Below, in pieces: positions 8,901 to 16,618 of a DNA stretch of 43,786 bases. Both the position numbers and the translations under genes were made by a program. Source of the DNA: a virus; IMG/VR virus record IMGVR_UViG_3300030202_000105, positions 4,622 to 48,407 of that record. One strand, written 5' to 3'. Every line of letters starts with the position of its first letter. The stretch's first letter is position 1. Under the pieces are notes generated by a model. That model was not told the DNA's origin, ran no database searches, and saw nothing but the letters and a program-made list of their open reading frames with translations.

Positions 8901-11900
8901 CATCTTGAGTGGAATACGTAGGTACATTCGGTAGGCCACGCATCGCTACGCTGGGAGCTAAGATGTTATCTATAAGACGATTTGCTTCGGCTTGAGCTGT
9001 ACCACCAAACTTATCGAACCCAAAGAACTTAGCAATAATCTCTTTGAATTTCTGCCACGAGCTTAACTCTCCACCTTTTGAATTAATTCTAGCTAGTTCA
9101 CGTTGAAACTCTGGGTTGCTGTACGCTTCAGCTATAAACTCAGCTAAGTTTTCTACACCGTAAGGCTTATCGTCACCATACGTAGCTTTAACATCTTCAT
9201 ATAGTTTGTTAAGAAGTTTGACCGTAGCACTTTGTGGGTTGGTCTTTATCTCCAACAAAGTGGCAGCGTGAGCCATTTCATGCAGTAGCGTGTAGGCGTT
9301 AACACCACCTTCTTGGTTTAGGAGTATTACGTTATCAGCGCCCACGTATAGTCCAGCAGGCAGCATCCCGTCTTTCTCTTTGGCGAATAACTTACTAAGG
9401 CTTCTAGCTTGTATAGCAGACATCTTGGTCGGGTCATTTTGAGTAGTATCTACAACTATTACCTTAGTAGTACCCACGTACTCAATTAACTTCTTGGCGA
9501 CACGGCGTGCGCGTCTGTCAGGTGTTGTTTTGGCTAATGCCTCCAACGCACCTTTAACATCTCCAGCGTTGAGTGCGTCTACTACCGAAGACTCTAGGGG
9601 GGTATCTATTGCTTCTATTACGTTATTAGACCCGAACAGACCGTAAGTTGGAGACGCATTCATCAGCGCAGCTATTTTAGGGTCAACAGCCATGTCGCTA
9701 ACTTTCATTAGATACTTGTCTCTAGTACTCTCTTTTATCTCACCTCTAGTAGAGTTTTGCTCTATATCCGTAAACAACCGACTAGATTCCGCTAATGTCG
9801 GAATAACTTCGTCCCCAAACTCTTTAGCTTCGGCTACTTGGTCTTCGTGAAAACGACTTATAGCTTTGGGCCTTTCGTTCTGCGGTATACCTTCCTCTCG
9901 CTTACGAGACGCGGAGCGTGTATCAGGATCTCCCGACTCCAGTGTAAGTTCTTTCTCTAACGCGGCACGCTCCGTAGGCTCTAGCGCATTCATTCTTGCA
10001 GCTACGATGTTTTGTTCCCGTGCCGATAGCTGCGACACGCGCTTGTTTGCAAACCCTTCAAACACCTTATTACGTGCGGCTGTCTCAACGGTTTCGGCAG
10101 CGTCAACGTCTTCAGCTATCATAGCTTCTATTTCGGCATCATCTAACGCAAACTCTTCTTGGCTCTTCGTAGCTGTTCGGGCTTGGCTCTTCGTAGCTGT
10201 TCGGGCTTGGCTCTTCGTAGCTGTTCGGGCTTGAGCTTCAGTGCTTACTAATGGAGCAGACTCTGTTCCTGTTCTAGTAGTAGTTCCTCCAGTGCCTCGT
10301 CCAGCATCTCCCACTGATCCTGCGACAGGTGTGACAGGTTCCACGGTATTTTGACTGACTGCTCCGCCATCAGTGCCTTGTAGATCAACGACATTGCTTG
10401 TTCTATCTCTTGTTGGGACAGGTTTTCTTTGGGTTGCGGTAAATAGATCACCTTGCTCACTAGGCACTCCTTCTAGTAAACGAGTTACGCCTACTTTAAT
10501 TCTTTGGGATTTAAGTGTGTTGGCAGTGTTTGTTAGATCTTGTTGTATCGCTGAGTCATTTAGATCTTTACCTATAATACGCCTACGTATTGCAGCATTG
10601 GGGGGAAACCCAGCCGTTGTAAGATCTTCAGCAGTTACTACGCGTGATTCAGGTGTAGGTTCTGGTGTGGTTTCCAGTTCTGGCAACCCTGCCTTACTCC
10701 TACGCCCAAGACCGGGAAAGGACTCCTGTACGGGTTCTATTGCGGCTTCTTGGCGCTCTGGTATGACAGCTTCCATAGCAGTAACATCAGAGTCAGAAGG
10801 AAGTGTCTCTCCTCGTACAGGTTCTGGGCGTTTTGCACGAGTTATATTTATTACACGAGCTATTGCTGCTGTTTCAGCTTCGTTAGGTTGCGTATTAGTA
10901 AACCCTTCAGCTTCTAATGCACGGCTAAATCTTTGTGTAAGAGTACTTTCTTGTTGTGTTGGCTGCTGCTCTACTACATCTGCTAATATCTTACGCCGTC
11001 TTGTTTCAGCAATACTTAGCTCTTCACCTACTTGTTGCCCAGTGGCGGTCTCTCTTTCAGACGCACTAAGTAAATTTGCTTGTTTTGTACGAGCAGCGTC
11101 ATCTGCAATAACCATTTCTTCTATTTTAGCAGTTTCGGCTATGTCATCTGTAGCCGCTACAACTGTGGTTAGGTAAGATTCTGCGTCATCTTCGGCAACC
11201 ATCGCTTCTATCTCAGCGGTTTCGGCAGCGTCAACGTCTTCAGCGATCATCGCTTCGATTTCAGTAGTCTCAACAGTATCTATCTGGTCATCTATAGTAA
11301 GTTGATCTGGTGCAGTACTATAAGTGGGTTGAGTAGCGGCTTCTTCTGCTAGTACTTTTTCAAGCGCAGCAAGTTCTGCGGGAGCTAATTTTTGTGCTCT
11401 CTTTGCAATTGTTTGTTGCTGCTTGGCAGTGAGTTCGTTAAGCGGTTTACTCCGAGCAGATGCACTAAACCCTTTAAACACTCGCTCACGTACTTCTGCT
11501 ACATCAAGTGTGTCTTCTAGTAGATCAGTAGTTTCGGCTCTAGGCACTTCATCTAGTTCAAGCTGCGTACCTGCTGGGGCAATAGCATCTGTTAATTGTT
11601 CTTCAGAAACTCCTGCTAATCTAGCGTCTACCTCTTCATCAGTAAGTTGAACAGTCGGTAGCATTCCCGGTAATGAGGCTTGATCTGGGGCTGCTCCAGC
11701 AGCTTCTCGTTCAGCAGCTTCTTTTAGAAAATCAAACTTATTTACCGCATCTTTTTCTGCCCTAGACAGTGAATTTATACGATCAGCAAATTCTAGCTGT
11801 TGCTCATCAGGTAGGTTTTCAACACCTTCAAACGTATCTGTATCTAAGCCTTCAAACAAACGATCCCGTATAGCAGGCGCATTTATTGGCCCTTCGCCAG

Positions 11901-12903
11901 TAGAAAACATCTCTTCTTGTTCAGTTGGGCTAGGTGGGCTAGGTGGGCCAAAACTTTCATCTTGTTCTTTTATTCCGCGTGCGCGTCTGCCAAGGAACAG
12001 GTCAAGGACACCACCGGCTATACCACCAAACGTAGCGGCTTCTCCAGCACCAGCAAATATCTCGACGGTTTCGTTGTACTGCCGTTCGTTAAGGTTCTGT
12101 AGAGCTTCAGCAGCTACTTCTTGCCCAGCTTCGTACCCACCAGTTAATGCAGCACTACGTACTTTCTCGCCAATTGTGTTTACTTGTTCTGGGCCTAGCT
12201 TGTCTACTAACTTAGATAGTATAGGTACGTCGATGCTCTTAACAAAACGTGCCATAGGTAGCACTTCAAGCAAACCGATTGGAGCACCACGTAAGGTAGC
12301 TGCACTACGTACTTCTTCACTAACACCGGCTTCACGAGCACGTTCACTCGCTTCACCAGCAGCAGCACTTACACCTAGTATACCGGCAGTACCTGTAGCA
12401 AGACCTGAAGCAAGGGCAGCGGAGGCACCCAAAGGAGCAGCGCCAATAGCAATACCAGCAGCGGGGAGAGCAATACCTGCAATAGAGCCGAACGCCGAAC
12501 CTAGTCCGCTAGTAAACGACTCAGGATCACCACCTTCAGGAGCAAACGAGTCAGCTACAGACTTAATGCGGTCACGTAACTGGGTTTCAGTTTCTTCTTC
12601 AGCTAACGCAGCAAGACCAAGTGCAGCACTCTCACCTACACCTACGAAGCCCCTACCAAAACCTGTGGTAAAGTCTTCAAAGATGCCGGTTTCTTCTTGT
12701 GGGGGAGAATAAGACTCCATAAACGCAGCGTACTTAGCTGCATTTTCTGCGGCTATCTGCTCTCGTCTTTCTGCCCTACTTGGGCCTACTGGCGCGGGGC
12801 TTTCAGCTTGTTGTATAGCTTGGCGTATTTCTGTTGCGGTTTCAAAATCGCCTCTTGCTTCATATATGGCAAGGGCTTCCTTGGCTTCGGCTATAGAAGG
12901 CAT
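5914..12903 (-). CDS. Giant internal virion (ejection) protein with zincin-type metallopeptidase motif
   Basis: 2329 residues, the largest gene and the last of the late operon. Length and position fit the big internal or ejection proteins of podoviruses (compare T7 gp16) that enter the cell with the DNA. A hydrophobic Ala/Gly segment lies around residues 130-185. Residues about 330-1000 are acidic and low in complexity, with three diverged copies of a helical unit beginning FEG/FKG (near 347, 472, 944). A HEMAH zinc motif (H1208, E1209, H1212) with AEFIAEA following (E1255 or E1258 as likely third ligand) marks a gluzincin-like peptidase. The long C-terminal half is helical. AGGG lies 9 bases before the ATG. 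A nested gene overlaps residues 815-886. Confidence 0.8.
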   Translation of the reverse strand: MPSIAEAKEALAIYEARGDFETATEIRQAIQQAESPAPVGPSRAERREQIAAENAAKYAAFMESYSPPQEETGIFEDFTTGFGRGFVGVGESAALGLAALAEEETETQLRDRIKSVADSFAPEGGDPESFTSGLGSAFGSIAGIALPAAGIAIGAAPLGASAALASGLATGTAGILGVSAAAGEASERAREAGVSEEVRSAATLRGAPIGLLEVLPMARFVKSIDVPILSKLVDKLGPEQVNTIGEKVRSAALTGGYEAGQEVAAEALQNLNERQYNETVEIFAGAGEAATFGGIAGGVLDLFLGRRARGIKEQDESFGPPSPPSPTEQEEMFSTGEGPINAPAIRDRLFEGLDTDTFEGVENLPDEQQLEFADRINSLSRAEKDAVNKFDFLKEAAEREAAGAAPDQASLPGMLPTVQLTDEEVDARLAGVSEEQLTDAIAPAGTQLELDEVPRAETTDLLEDTLDVAEVRERVFKGFSASARSKPLNELTAKQQQTIAKRAQKLAPAELAALEKVLAEEAATQPTYSTAPDQLTIDDQIDTVETTEIEAMIAEDVDAAETAEIEAMVAEDDAESYLTTVVAATDDIAETAKIEEMVIADDAARTKQANLLSASERETATGQQVGEELSIAETRRRKILADVVEQQPTQQESTLTQRFSRALEAEGFTNTQPNEAETAAIARVINITRAKRPEPVRGETLPSDSDVTAMEAVIPERQEAAIEPVQESFPGLGRRSKAGLPELETTPEPTPESRVVTAEDLTTAGFPPNAAIRRRIIGKDLNDSAIQQDLTNTANTLKSQRIKVGVTRLLEGVPSEQGDLFTATQRKPVPTRDRTSNVVDLQGTDGGAVSQNTVEPVTPVAGSVGDAGRGTGGTTTRTGTESAPLVSTEAQARTATKSQARTATKSQARTATKSQEEFALDDAEIEAMIAEDVDAAETVETAARNKVFEGFANKRVSQLSAREQNIVAARMNALEPTERAALEKELTLESGDPDTRSASRKREEGIPQNERPKAISRFHEDQVAEAKEFGDEVIPTLAESSRLFTDIEQNSTRGEIKESTRDKYLMKVSDMAVDPKIAALMNASPTYGLFGSNNVIEAIDTPLESSVVDALNAGDVKGALEALAKTTPDRRARRVAKKLIEYVGTTKVIVVDTTQNDPTKMSAIQARSLSKLFAKEKDGMLPAGLYVGADNVILLNQEGGVNAYTLLHEMAHAATLLEIKTNPQSATVKLLNKLYEDVKATYGDDKPYGVENLAEFIAEAYSNPEFQRELARINSKGGELSSWQKFKEIIAKFFGFDKFGGTAQAEANRLIDNILAPSVAMRGLPNVPTYSTQDGVRKVNDYLAASRSNLTSKEGKASVIRNFMAVFTPDQNPYLKGVMRKTLGVLPNQPVFDDIAGKLNIEGATELGDAIKEQRDLLTKSEDVVRKALDPIVRWSTTASKNTMKAFNNLVYSSTIDEVDPELTLDEATKKYGKQTVDGTKQLKIDRYKELRKEYTSSTLGAEGRQAYKNLRKIYADISKDMVASLEGRIDGLDVDEGVKTSLKNQMLARMLAASNVEPYFPLTRKGKHWLAVRNPKDLENPAYITYENLGERNYALKEFESMGYEVETYDPNRLRKSLEQKDAPSSAFMGQILSILKDTSIPTATQEQIAQLYIEAMPETAFSKSLIRRKKSLGYDMDAIEAARSKAYDMARQAARLRGSNKIDAVANAVQGLFYAAELDAKGEPKNPKKFVRPDLQNDRAEAVLEEMMDRAGFAVSPPADNIAKNLNRGAFIYTIGFNASSALVNLSQIPLFAYPMLAGEYGYSKASTALGSATKLFGGSYMPHAKQDLFGNDIESNKITDKYTIPSLDNYFTYKKVAGKGGEDTYQYSIREDIKLPKDPKAAKAFKEELDLILPMIQLAAKRGELNTSFLAETLSVDQSGRAVSTMDKITNASAIMFHSAEVMNRQVTMIAAYKLELNKLAGKNTPTAEQKQQAAEEALYRTQQINGGATLETGPRYAREGLGRIALMYKGYGIQMYYTMLKTGKQVVDNAFPGDNAESRELRNQAFKQLAGIHLSAVFFAGIQGVPLYGLVSMLYDMFQEDYEENADEALRSYLDNDALFKGVLSEATGLDVSQRVKLTDLLVEADKFNSDPSPEETLGHYFGGPAWSVTSRAIDGFNEIMDGEIERGIESMMPGAVRNGYKALIRYPRDEGILTRRGDVIYDDLTNGDIITQLLGFPPTAYTRAIGETSAAKGMEDAARNKRSKLLKRYYIAIRFGDFDEADLVRDKMDEFNEEEITYIDPKLVITPDTIERSMRRHLTTETKMHNGVLLSPYMKSAVDDVGFL
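10089..10116. repeat. 28-base exact direct repeat, copy 1
   Basis: Identical to 11217-11244, and the similarity continues about 20 bases beyond with few changes. It encodes part of an AEDVDAAET motif in the giant virion protein. The two copies bracket about 1.1 kb that holds the nested gene and the 24-base repeats. Confidence 0.85.
10161..10232. repeat. Three perfect tandem 24-base repeats
   Basis: Units at 10161-10184, 10185-10208 and 10209-10232 are identical and encode QARTATKS three times in the giant virion protein. Complete identity indicates recent expansion or ongoing slippage. The array lies 15 bases beyond the stop of the nested gene. Confidence 0.95.
10248..10460 (-). CDS. Nested overlapping gene inside the giant virion protein gene
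   Basis: 70 residues in the minus strand, shifted one base from the giant gene's frame (over its residues 815-886). The GTG start has AGAAGGAG exactly 6 bases upstream, a textbook ribosome-binding site. The product reads like a normal soluble acidic helical protein: an NLSQQEIEQAMSLIYKAL helix, IPWNLSHLSQDQWEMLDEAL, then a Leu/Glu-rich helix ending QSLLH. The giant frame here is instead rich in Thr, Gly, Val and Ser and looks unstructured. From memory, small phage proteins with IPxxLxxLxQxQWxxL and a final SxLH exist as separate genes in marine phages. The function is unknown. Confidence 0.7.
   Translation of the reverse strand: MSKVIYLPQPKENLSQQEIEQAMSLIYKALMAEQSVKIPWNLSHLSQDQWEMLDEALEELLLEQEQSLLH
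11217..11244. repeat. 28-base exact direct repeat, copy 2
   Basis: Partner of 10089-10116, in the same orientation and the same reading frame of the giant virion protein. Homologous recombination between the copies would delete about 1.1 kb in frame (1128 bases, a multiple of 3). Confidence 0.85.
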
Positions 12904-12906
12904 AGG

Positions 12907-14676
12907 TTATATCCCTAAAGCAGTATTTATTTTATCCCCTGTCTTCCCACTTATAGCAGAACCACCTAACCTTTCTTGCAGTGCTCTTCTCCTCGCAGCT
13001 CCTTCTTCAGCTATACCGTCAATCCTTTCTTGGCGTGCTTCAGAGTTAATCCACCTCGGATCGTTTCGCATCTCTAAACTTATTCTATCTTGCAGTATTT
13101 TTAATTCTTCCTCTGCGTTGTCGTCACCGTCTTTGACAGCTTTTCTGGCGGCTCTTAGGTCTGAATCGTATCGCAGGTTAAAGTCCTCCACCACTGTCTG
13201 CTGAGTATCAGTAATTAGTTTCTGCTGTTTCTCTACATCTTCAATGGTATTTAACAAAAGGTTCTCACGCGACAGATCATTTCTAGCTTCTGCTAAGTTA
13301 TTAGCACGCTCTTCTCTGATAGCTTTTTGTTCGTTTGCACTTAGGGTCAGTAGTGAGTTCTGAGCACCTTGCTGGACAGTCAACATAGTCTTCATGGTGT
13401 TGTCGTAGCTAGTAGCAGCCTTACCACCTATGGTAGAGCGGAGAGTCATAGTCTTATCTTCTATACCGTCGAGAGTATCTTCGTAGGCCATACGGCGTGC
13501 GTTTTCTTCTCTTCGTAACTGACCACTACGAGCACCTACGCCAGTAATACCACCACGACCACCTGCCGTAAGTAGGTCTATCAAATTATCCATACCAGAA
13601 GCGGATGTTTCTTCGTATGCTTTTTCTCTACGCTTCTGACGATCTTCTAACGTAGCAATGCCTTCGGTTAAGCCAAGATCGTCTTTGACAGCCGCTGATC
13701 TAGCTTTTGCTTGTTCTACAGGGTCTAAGTTTGCAGATTTTTCTAGCGCGGCTTTAATACCCGCATCAGGATCTATTGTAGGTGCAGCGGGGGGTGCTAC
13801 TGTAGGGGGTTTGGCTGCGGCTGCGGTTTCTTCAACTTCTTTAATCATTTCGGGAGTCATCATAACTCCACTACCGGGTTTTGTTCGGGGGGCTAAAACT
13901 CCACCACCGGGGGGTAACGGGGTTAGATCTTGTAGTTTGCCTGTTATTGGGTCTATTGGCGTTGCGTAAGAAGGTAAACTTGCTATGCCACCAGCAGAGG
14001 GGGCAGCAGAGGGGCCAGCAGAAGGGTCATCAGTGCTTGTATCAAATCCTTGCCTTCTACGAAACTCCGCAAGTCCTGCTCCACCACCTTTTACTTCCGG
14101 TAGCCTAGCAACATCCCCTCTACTTTTTTGTATCCTCTCCATGATCTGGCGCATTTTTTCTGCTTTTTCAGGATCTGCTGCGCTGGCTAATAAGAACTGG
14201 CCTAGTGCATCTGCTTCTGCTTCTACCGCGCCTTCTTCTTCTGAGCCTTTTTTAAACGAAACAATACCACCACCAGCTAGATTAACTGGGCCAGCTTGAC
14301 TTGCTACACCGCCACCGCCTTGTGGCATTCCTTGTGGGCCTTGAGCCATCTGTGCGTTTTGTGCCATCTGCTGGCCTGCTATACCCGTACGCTCAACTAC
14401 ATCACCTTCACTTGGGTTTATACCTAAGTCTTTAGCGGCTTCTTGACGGTACTCACCCATAAGACCTTCTTTTAGTTGGTCTTTAACGGTTTGGGGGTTG
14501 CCCTGCTGCTGCATAGCCATATTGCGTTTTTGAGCGGCAAGATCCGATTGCAACGCCTGCATAGCCAGAAGATCTATAAGTTCTTTTGACATGTTAGCAC
14601 GCTTCTGTAGCCCTTCTGGATTACCTGCGTAAGCGTCTTGAGTACGTTCAATTTGTTGGATTGGATTATTTAACAT
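12907..14676 (-). CDS. Internal virion protein, helical
   Basis: 589 residues. The N-terminal 100 residues are Gln/Met-rich and helical. LAGGGIVSFKKG (about 130-145) is a motif I recall in phage internal proteins that occur beside giant ejection proteins. A Pro/Ala/Ser-rich linker follows (about 215-310). The C-terminal 280 residues are long charged helices (REERANNLAEARNDLSRENL, RWINSEARQERIDGI). There is no enzymatic motif. It lies 3 bases upstream of the giant gene's start and probably works with it in the ejection assembly. Confidence 0.65.
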   Translation of the reverse strand: MLNNPIQQIERTQDAYAGNPEGLQKRANMSKELIDLLAMQALQSDLAAQKRNMAMQQQGNPQTVKDQLKEGLMGEYRQEAAKDLGINPSEGDVVERTGIAGQQMAQNAQMAQGPQGMPQGGGGVASQAGPVNLAGGGIVSFKKGSEEEGAVEAEADALGQFLLASAADPEKAEKMRQIMERIQKSRGDVARLPEVKGGGAGLAEFRRRQGFDTSTDDPSAGPSAAPSAGGIASLPSYATPIDPITGKLQDLTPLPPGGGVLAPRTKPGSGVMMTPEMIKEVEETAAAAKPPTVAPPAAPTIDPDAGIKAALEKSANLDPVEQAKARSAAVKDDLGLTEGIATLEDRQKRREKAYEETSASGMDNLIDLLTAGGRGGITGVGARSGQLRREENARRMAYEDTLDGIEDKTMTLRSTIGGKAATSYDNTMKTMLTVQQGAQNSLLTLSANEQKAIREERANNLAEARNDLSRENLLLNTIEDVEKQQKLITDTQQTVVEDFNLRYDSDLRAARKAVKDGDDNAEEELKILQDRISLEMRNDPRWINSEARQERIDGIAEEGAARRRALQERLGGSAISGKTGDKINTALGI

Positions 14677-14686
14677 TTTTAATTAC

Positions 14687-15832
14687 CTACCCTATACCCA
14701 AAGATCTTAGCAACGCCATTACGCCGCCTGATGCACCTGATAATTCTTGAAAAGAACCGGGGGCAACATATGATTGTGTTCTAGCGGCTACTGGCAAGCC
14801 TTCAAGCATTGACTGCATAAACTGTAGTTGTTCGTAAGGATACTGCTGTTCTTGTTGGTACTGTAAGTAGTCAGCGGTAATACCTTGTTGTGCTATATCT
14901 CGTTCAGCGGCACCAGCAGCACTCATATCTCTTAATGCAGACAGGCCATAACGACGATCAGCTTCTGCCGCGTCAATTCTACGGCGCTCTTCTTCGTTAA
15001 ACTGATTTCTACCGTACTCATCGAACTGCATTTGACGGCGTTCTTCTTCATTAAACTGCCCCCTTCTTGCTTCATCAAAGGCGGCTAGGCGTTCAGCTTC
15101 AGTATTAAATTGTCCTCTACGAGCAGCTTCGTCAGTACGTAGGCCAGCTTGTTCTTTGTTAAACTGATCTATGCCGACTTCAGCAATACGCTGGCGCATA
15201 TCTTGTTCAGTATTGAACTGTTGCTGTGCGGTATCAAAAGCACGAGCGTAGCCTTGCCCAGTAATATCGGCAATCTGTTGCCCTGTATTACGCGCTCTTT
15301 CAGCATCCATAATAAATGAACGCGACCCACCAAAAGCCCCTGCTTGAGCGGCTCTACCAGCATCTTGCGACTGTGTGATTGCTTCTTGTCTACGAACTTC
15401 AGCTATCTGAGGGTTCAGTGCAGCCTGTAAGTAAGGGTTCATATACTGCTGTGCAGTATCTCCAGTAAAACTACCTGCTTGCATACCAGATAAATCGGCA
15501 GAACCAGCGGTAAACCCCGGTGAGTACCCTTGACCCGCTGCACTACCGAAACCAAAAGAACCCGGCCCAGCACCGAAACCGAAACTACCAATGCCGGTCT
15601 GTTGATTAGGATCTAGTGCGCCATAACCGCCGAAGGCTTGATTCTGTAAGCCAGAGGCACCGGCAGTGAGTGGGCCACCATAAGCATTATAAGGTTTATC
15701 AGCTAAGGCTCTAGTTTTACCCAGCATATCAGAGACATATTCACCCGCAAACTCTGATAAAACGCCTGACGTTCCTGCGGGTTGTCCTACAGTACTATTG
15801 GGGTCGTTAACCCCTAAATCAGTTGCTGCCAT
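14687..15832 (-). CDS. Internal virion protein with helical QFNEEERR repeats
   Basis: 381 residues. The N-terminus is Gly/Ala/Phe-rich (GSFGFGAGPGSFGFGSAAGQ). YMNPYLQAALNPQIAEVRRQ and AFGGSR follow, a pattern I recall in podovirus internal or tail proteins of marine phages. Residues about 205-300 hold at least four versions of an RGQFNEEERR-like unit in a long charged helix. AAGGGG lies 6 bases before the ATG. Context among the ejection genes supports a virion role, but no biochemical function can be read. Confidence 0.6.
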   Translation of the reverse strand: MAATDLGVNDPNSTVGQPAGTSGVLSEFAGEYVSDMLGKTRALADKPYNAYGGPLTAGASGLQNQAFGGYGALDPNQQTGIGSFGFGAGPGSFGFGSAAGQGYSPGFTAGSADLSGMQAGSFTGDTAQQYMNPYLQAALNPQIAEVRRQEAITQSQDAGRAAQAGAFGGSRSFIMDAERARNTGQQIADITGQGYARAFDTAQQQFNTEQDMRQRIAEVGIDQFNKEQAGLRTDEAARRGQFNTEAERLAAFDEARRGQFNEEERRQMQFDEYGRNQFNEEERRRIDAAEADRRYGLSALRDMSAAGAAERDIAQQGITADYLQYQQEQQYPYEQLQFMQSMLEGLPVAARTQSYVAPGSFQELSGASGGVMALLRSLGIG

Positions 15833-15835
15833 AAC

Positions 15836-16618
15836 TTACCCCTTACCTTGCATCAAAGAGGCTAAAACTTTGTCAGCCTTAATGTTCTTTTGTTGTTTCT
15901 CAGTGCCAGTGCCTTGCTTACGTACCATAGCCATAAAATCATCTAGGGCTTTTGCACCCGCATCAGAGTTGCCGTTACCTAAAAGAGATACTAGATCAGC
16001 AGGTAACACGTATTCACCGTGGCTAAGTCTAGCTTCCTGTACGCCGTCAATGTTACCGGGAACTTCATCAGCTTGCCCGTCAGAGTCACCATTAAGATAG
16101 CCACCTTCGGCAAACCCTTGTGCTTGAGCTTTTGCTTTGGCTTGAGCTTCTGCAACGGACATAGGTTCTTGATTTTCAGGTGCTTTAGCGTATATAACGT
16201 CTGACATGTAGCGTCTTCCACCACTGCCGGGACGACGATCTGAATCATCTCTACCCTTAACAACTTCTTGGATAGCTTGATACTTAGGTATCTCACCTTG
16301 GTAGCCCACATCGGGTACATCAGGATTGAAGAAACCACGATCCTTGCCGTAGCTGGCTAAACCTAAACCCAGTAGGGCTTGTAGAGGGTCAACTTTAGAC
16401 TTATCTCCACCACCGCCACCGCCAAGTAACCCACCTAATAGTTTTTGAAATGCATTCCTGTCGTCTTCAGGGTCAACAAAACCAGTAAAAAAAGAAGTGT
16501 CTATACCACTTTTTCCGTCGGTATTGGTGAAGTAATCTAAATAGTCGGTATTTATAGGCCCGCTAGATGGGCCAGAAGTTTTTAATAAATCATCCATCCA
16601 TGCGTAATCGTCAGCCAT
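15836..16618 (-). CDS. Virion-associated protein with conserved 'GEYVLPADLV' domain
   Basis: 260 residues. A poly-Gly stretch (LLGGGGGGD) sits near residue 65. The C-terminal third contains GNIDGVQEARLSHGEYVLPA and then DLVSLLGNGNSDAGAKAL. This is a recurrent short domain (an xLSxGEyVlPAdvVs-type motif) that I recall in many phage internal or tail-associated proteins. The start ATG overlaps the previous stop (TAATG) and has GGGAG 6 bases upstream. It probably belongs to the ejection complex. Confidence 0.6.
   Translation of the reverse strand: MADDYAWMDDLLKTSGPSSGPINTDYLDYFTNTDGKSGIDTSFFTGFVDPEDDRNAFQKLLGGLLGGGGGGDKSKVDPLQALLGLGLASYGKDRGFFNPDVPDVGYQGEIPKYQAIQEVVKGRDDSDRRPGSGGRRYMSDVIYAKAPENQEPMSVAEAQAKAKAQAQGFAEGGYLNGDSDGQADEVPGNIDGVQEARLSHGEYVLPADLVSLLGNGNSDAGAKALDDFMAMVRKQGTGTEKQQKNIKADKVLASLMQGKG

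Noticed and set aside
10373-11176. Long plus-strand ORF (267 codons) opposite the giant virion gene
   Set aside because: Ser/Arg/Cys-rich antisense of a low-complexity coding region, with no ribosome-binding site and against the transcription of the late operon.
12074-12712. Plus-strand ORF of 212 codons opposite the N-terminal part of the giant gene
   Set aside because: Its Ala/Ser/Pro composition mirrors the sense-strand Ala/Gly codons; no start signal.
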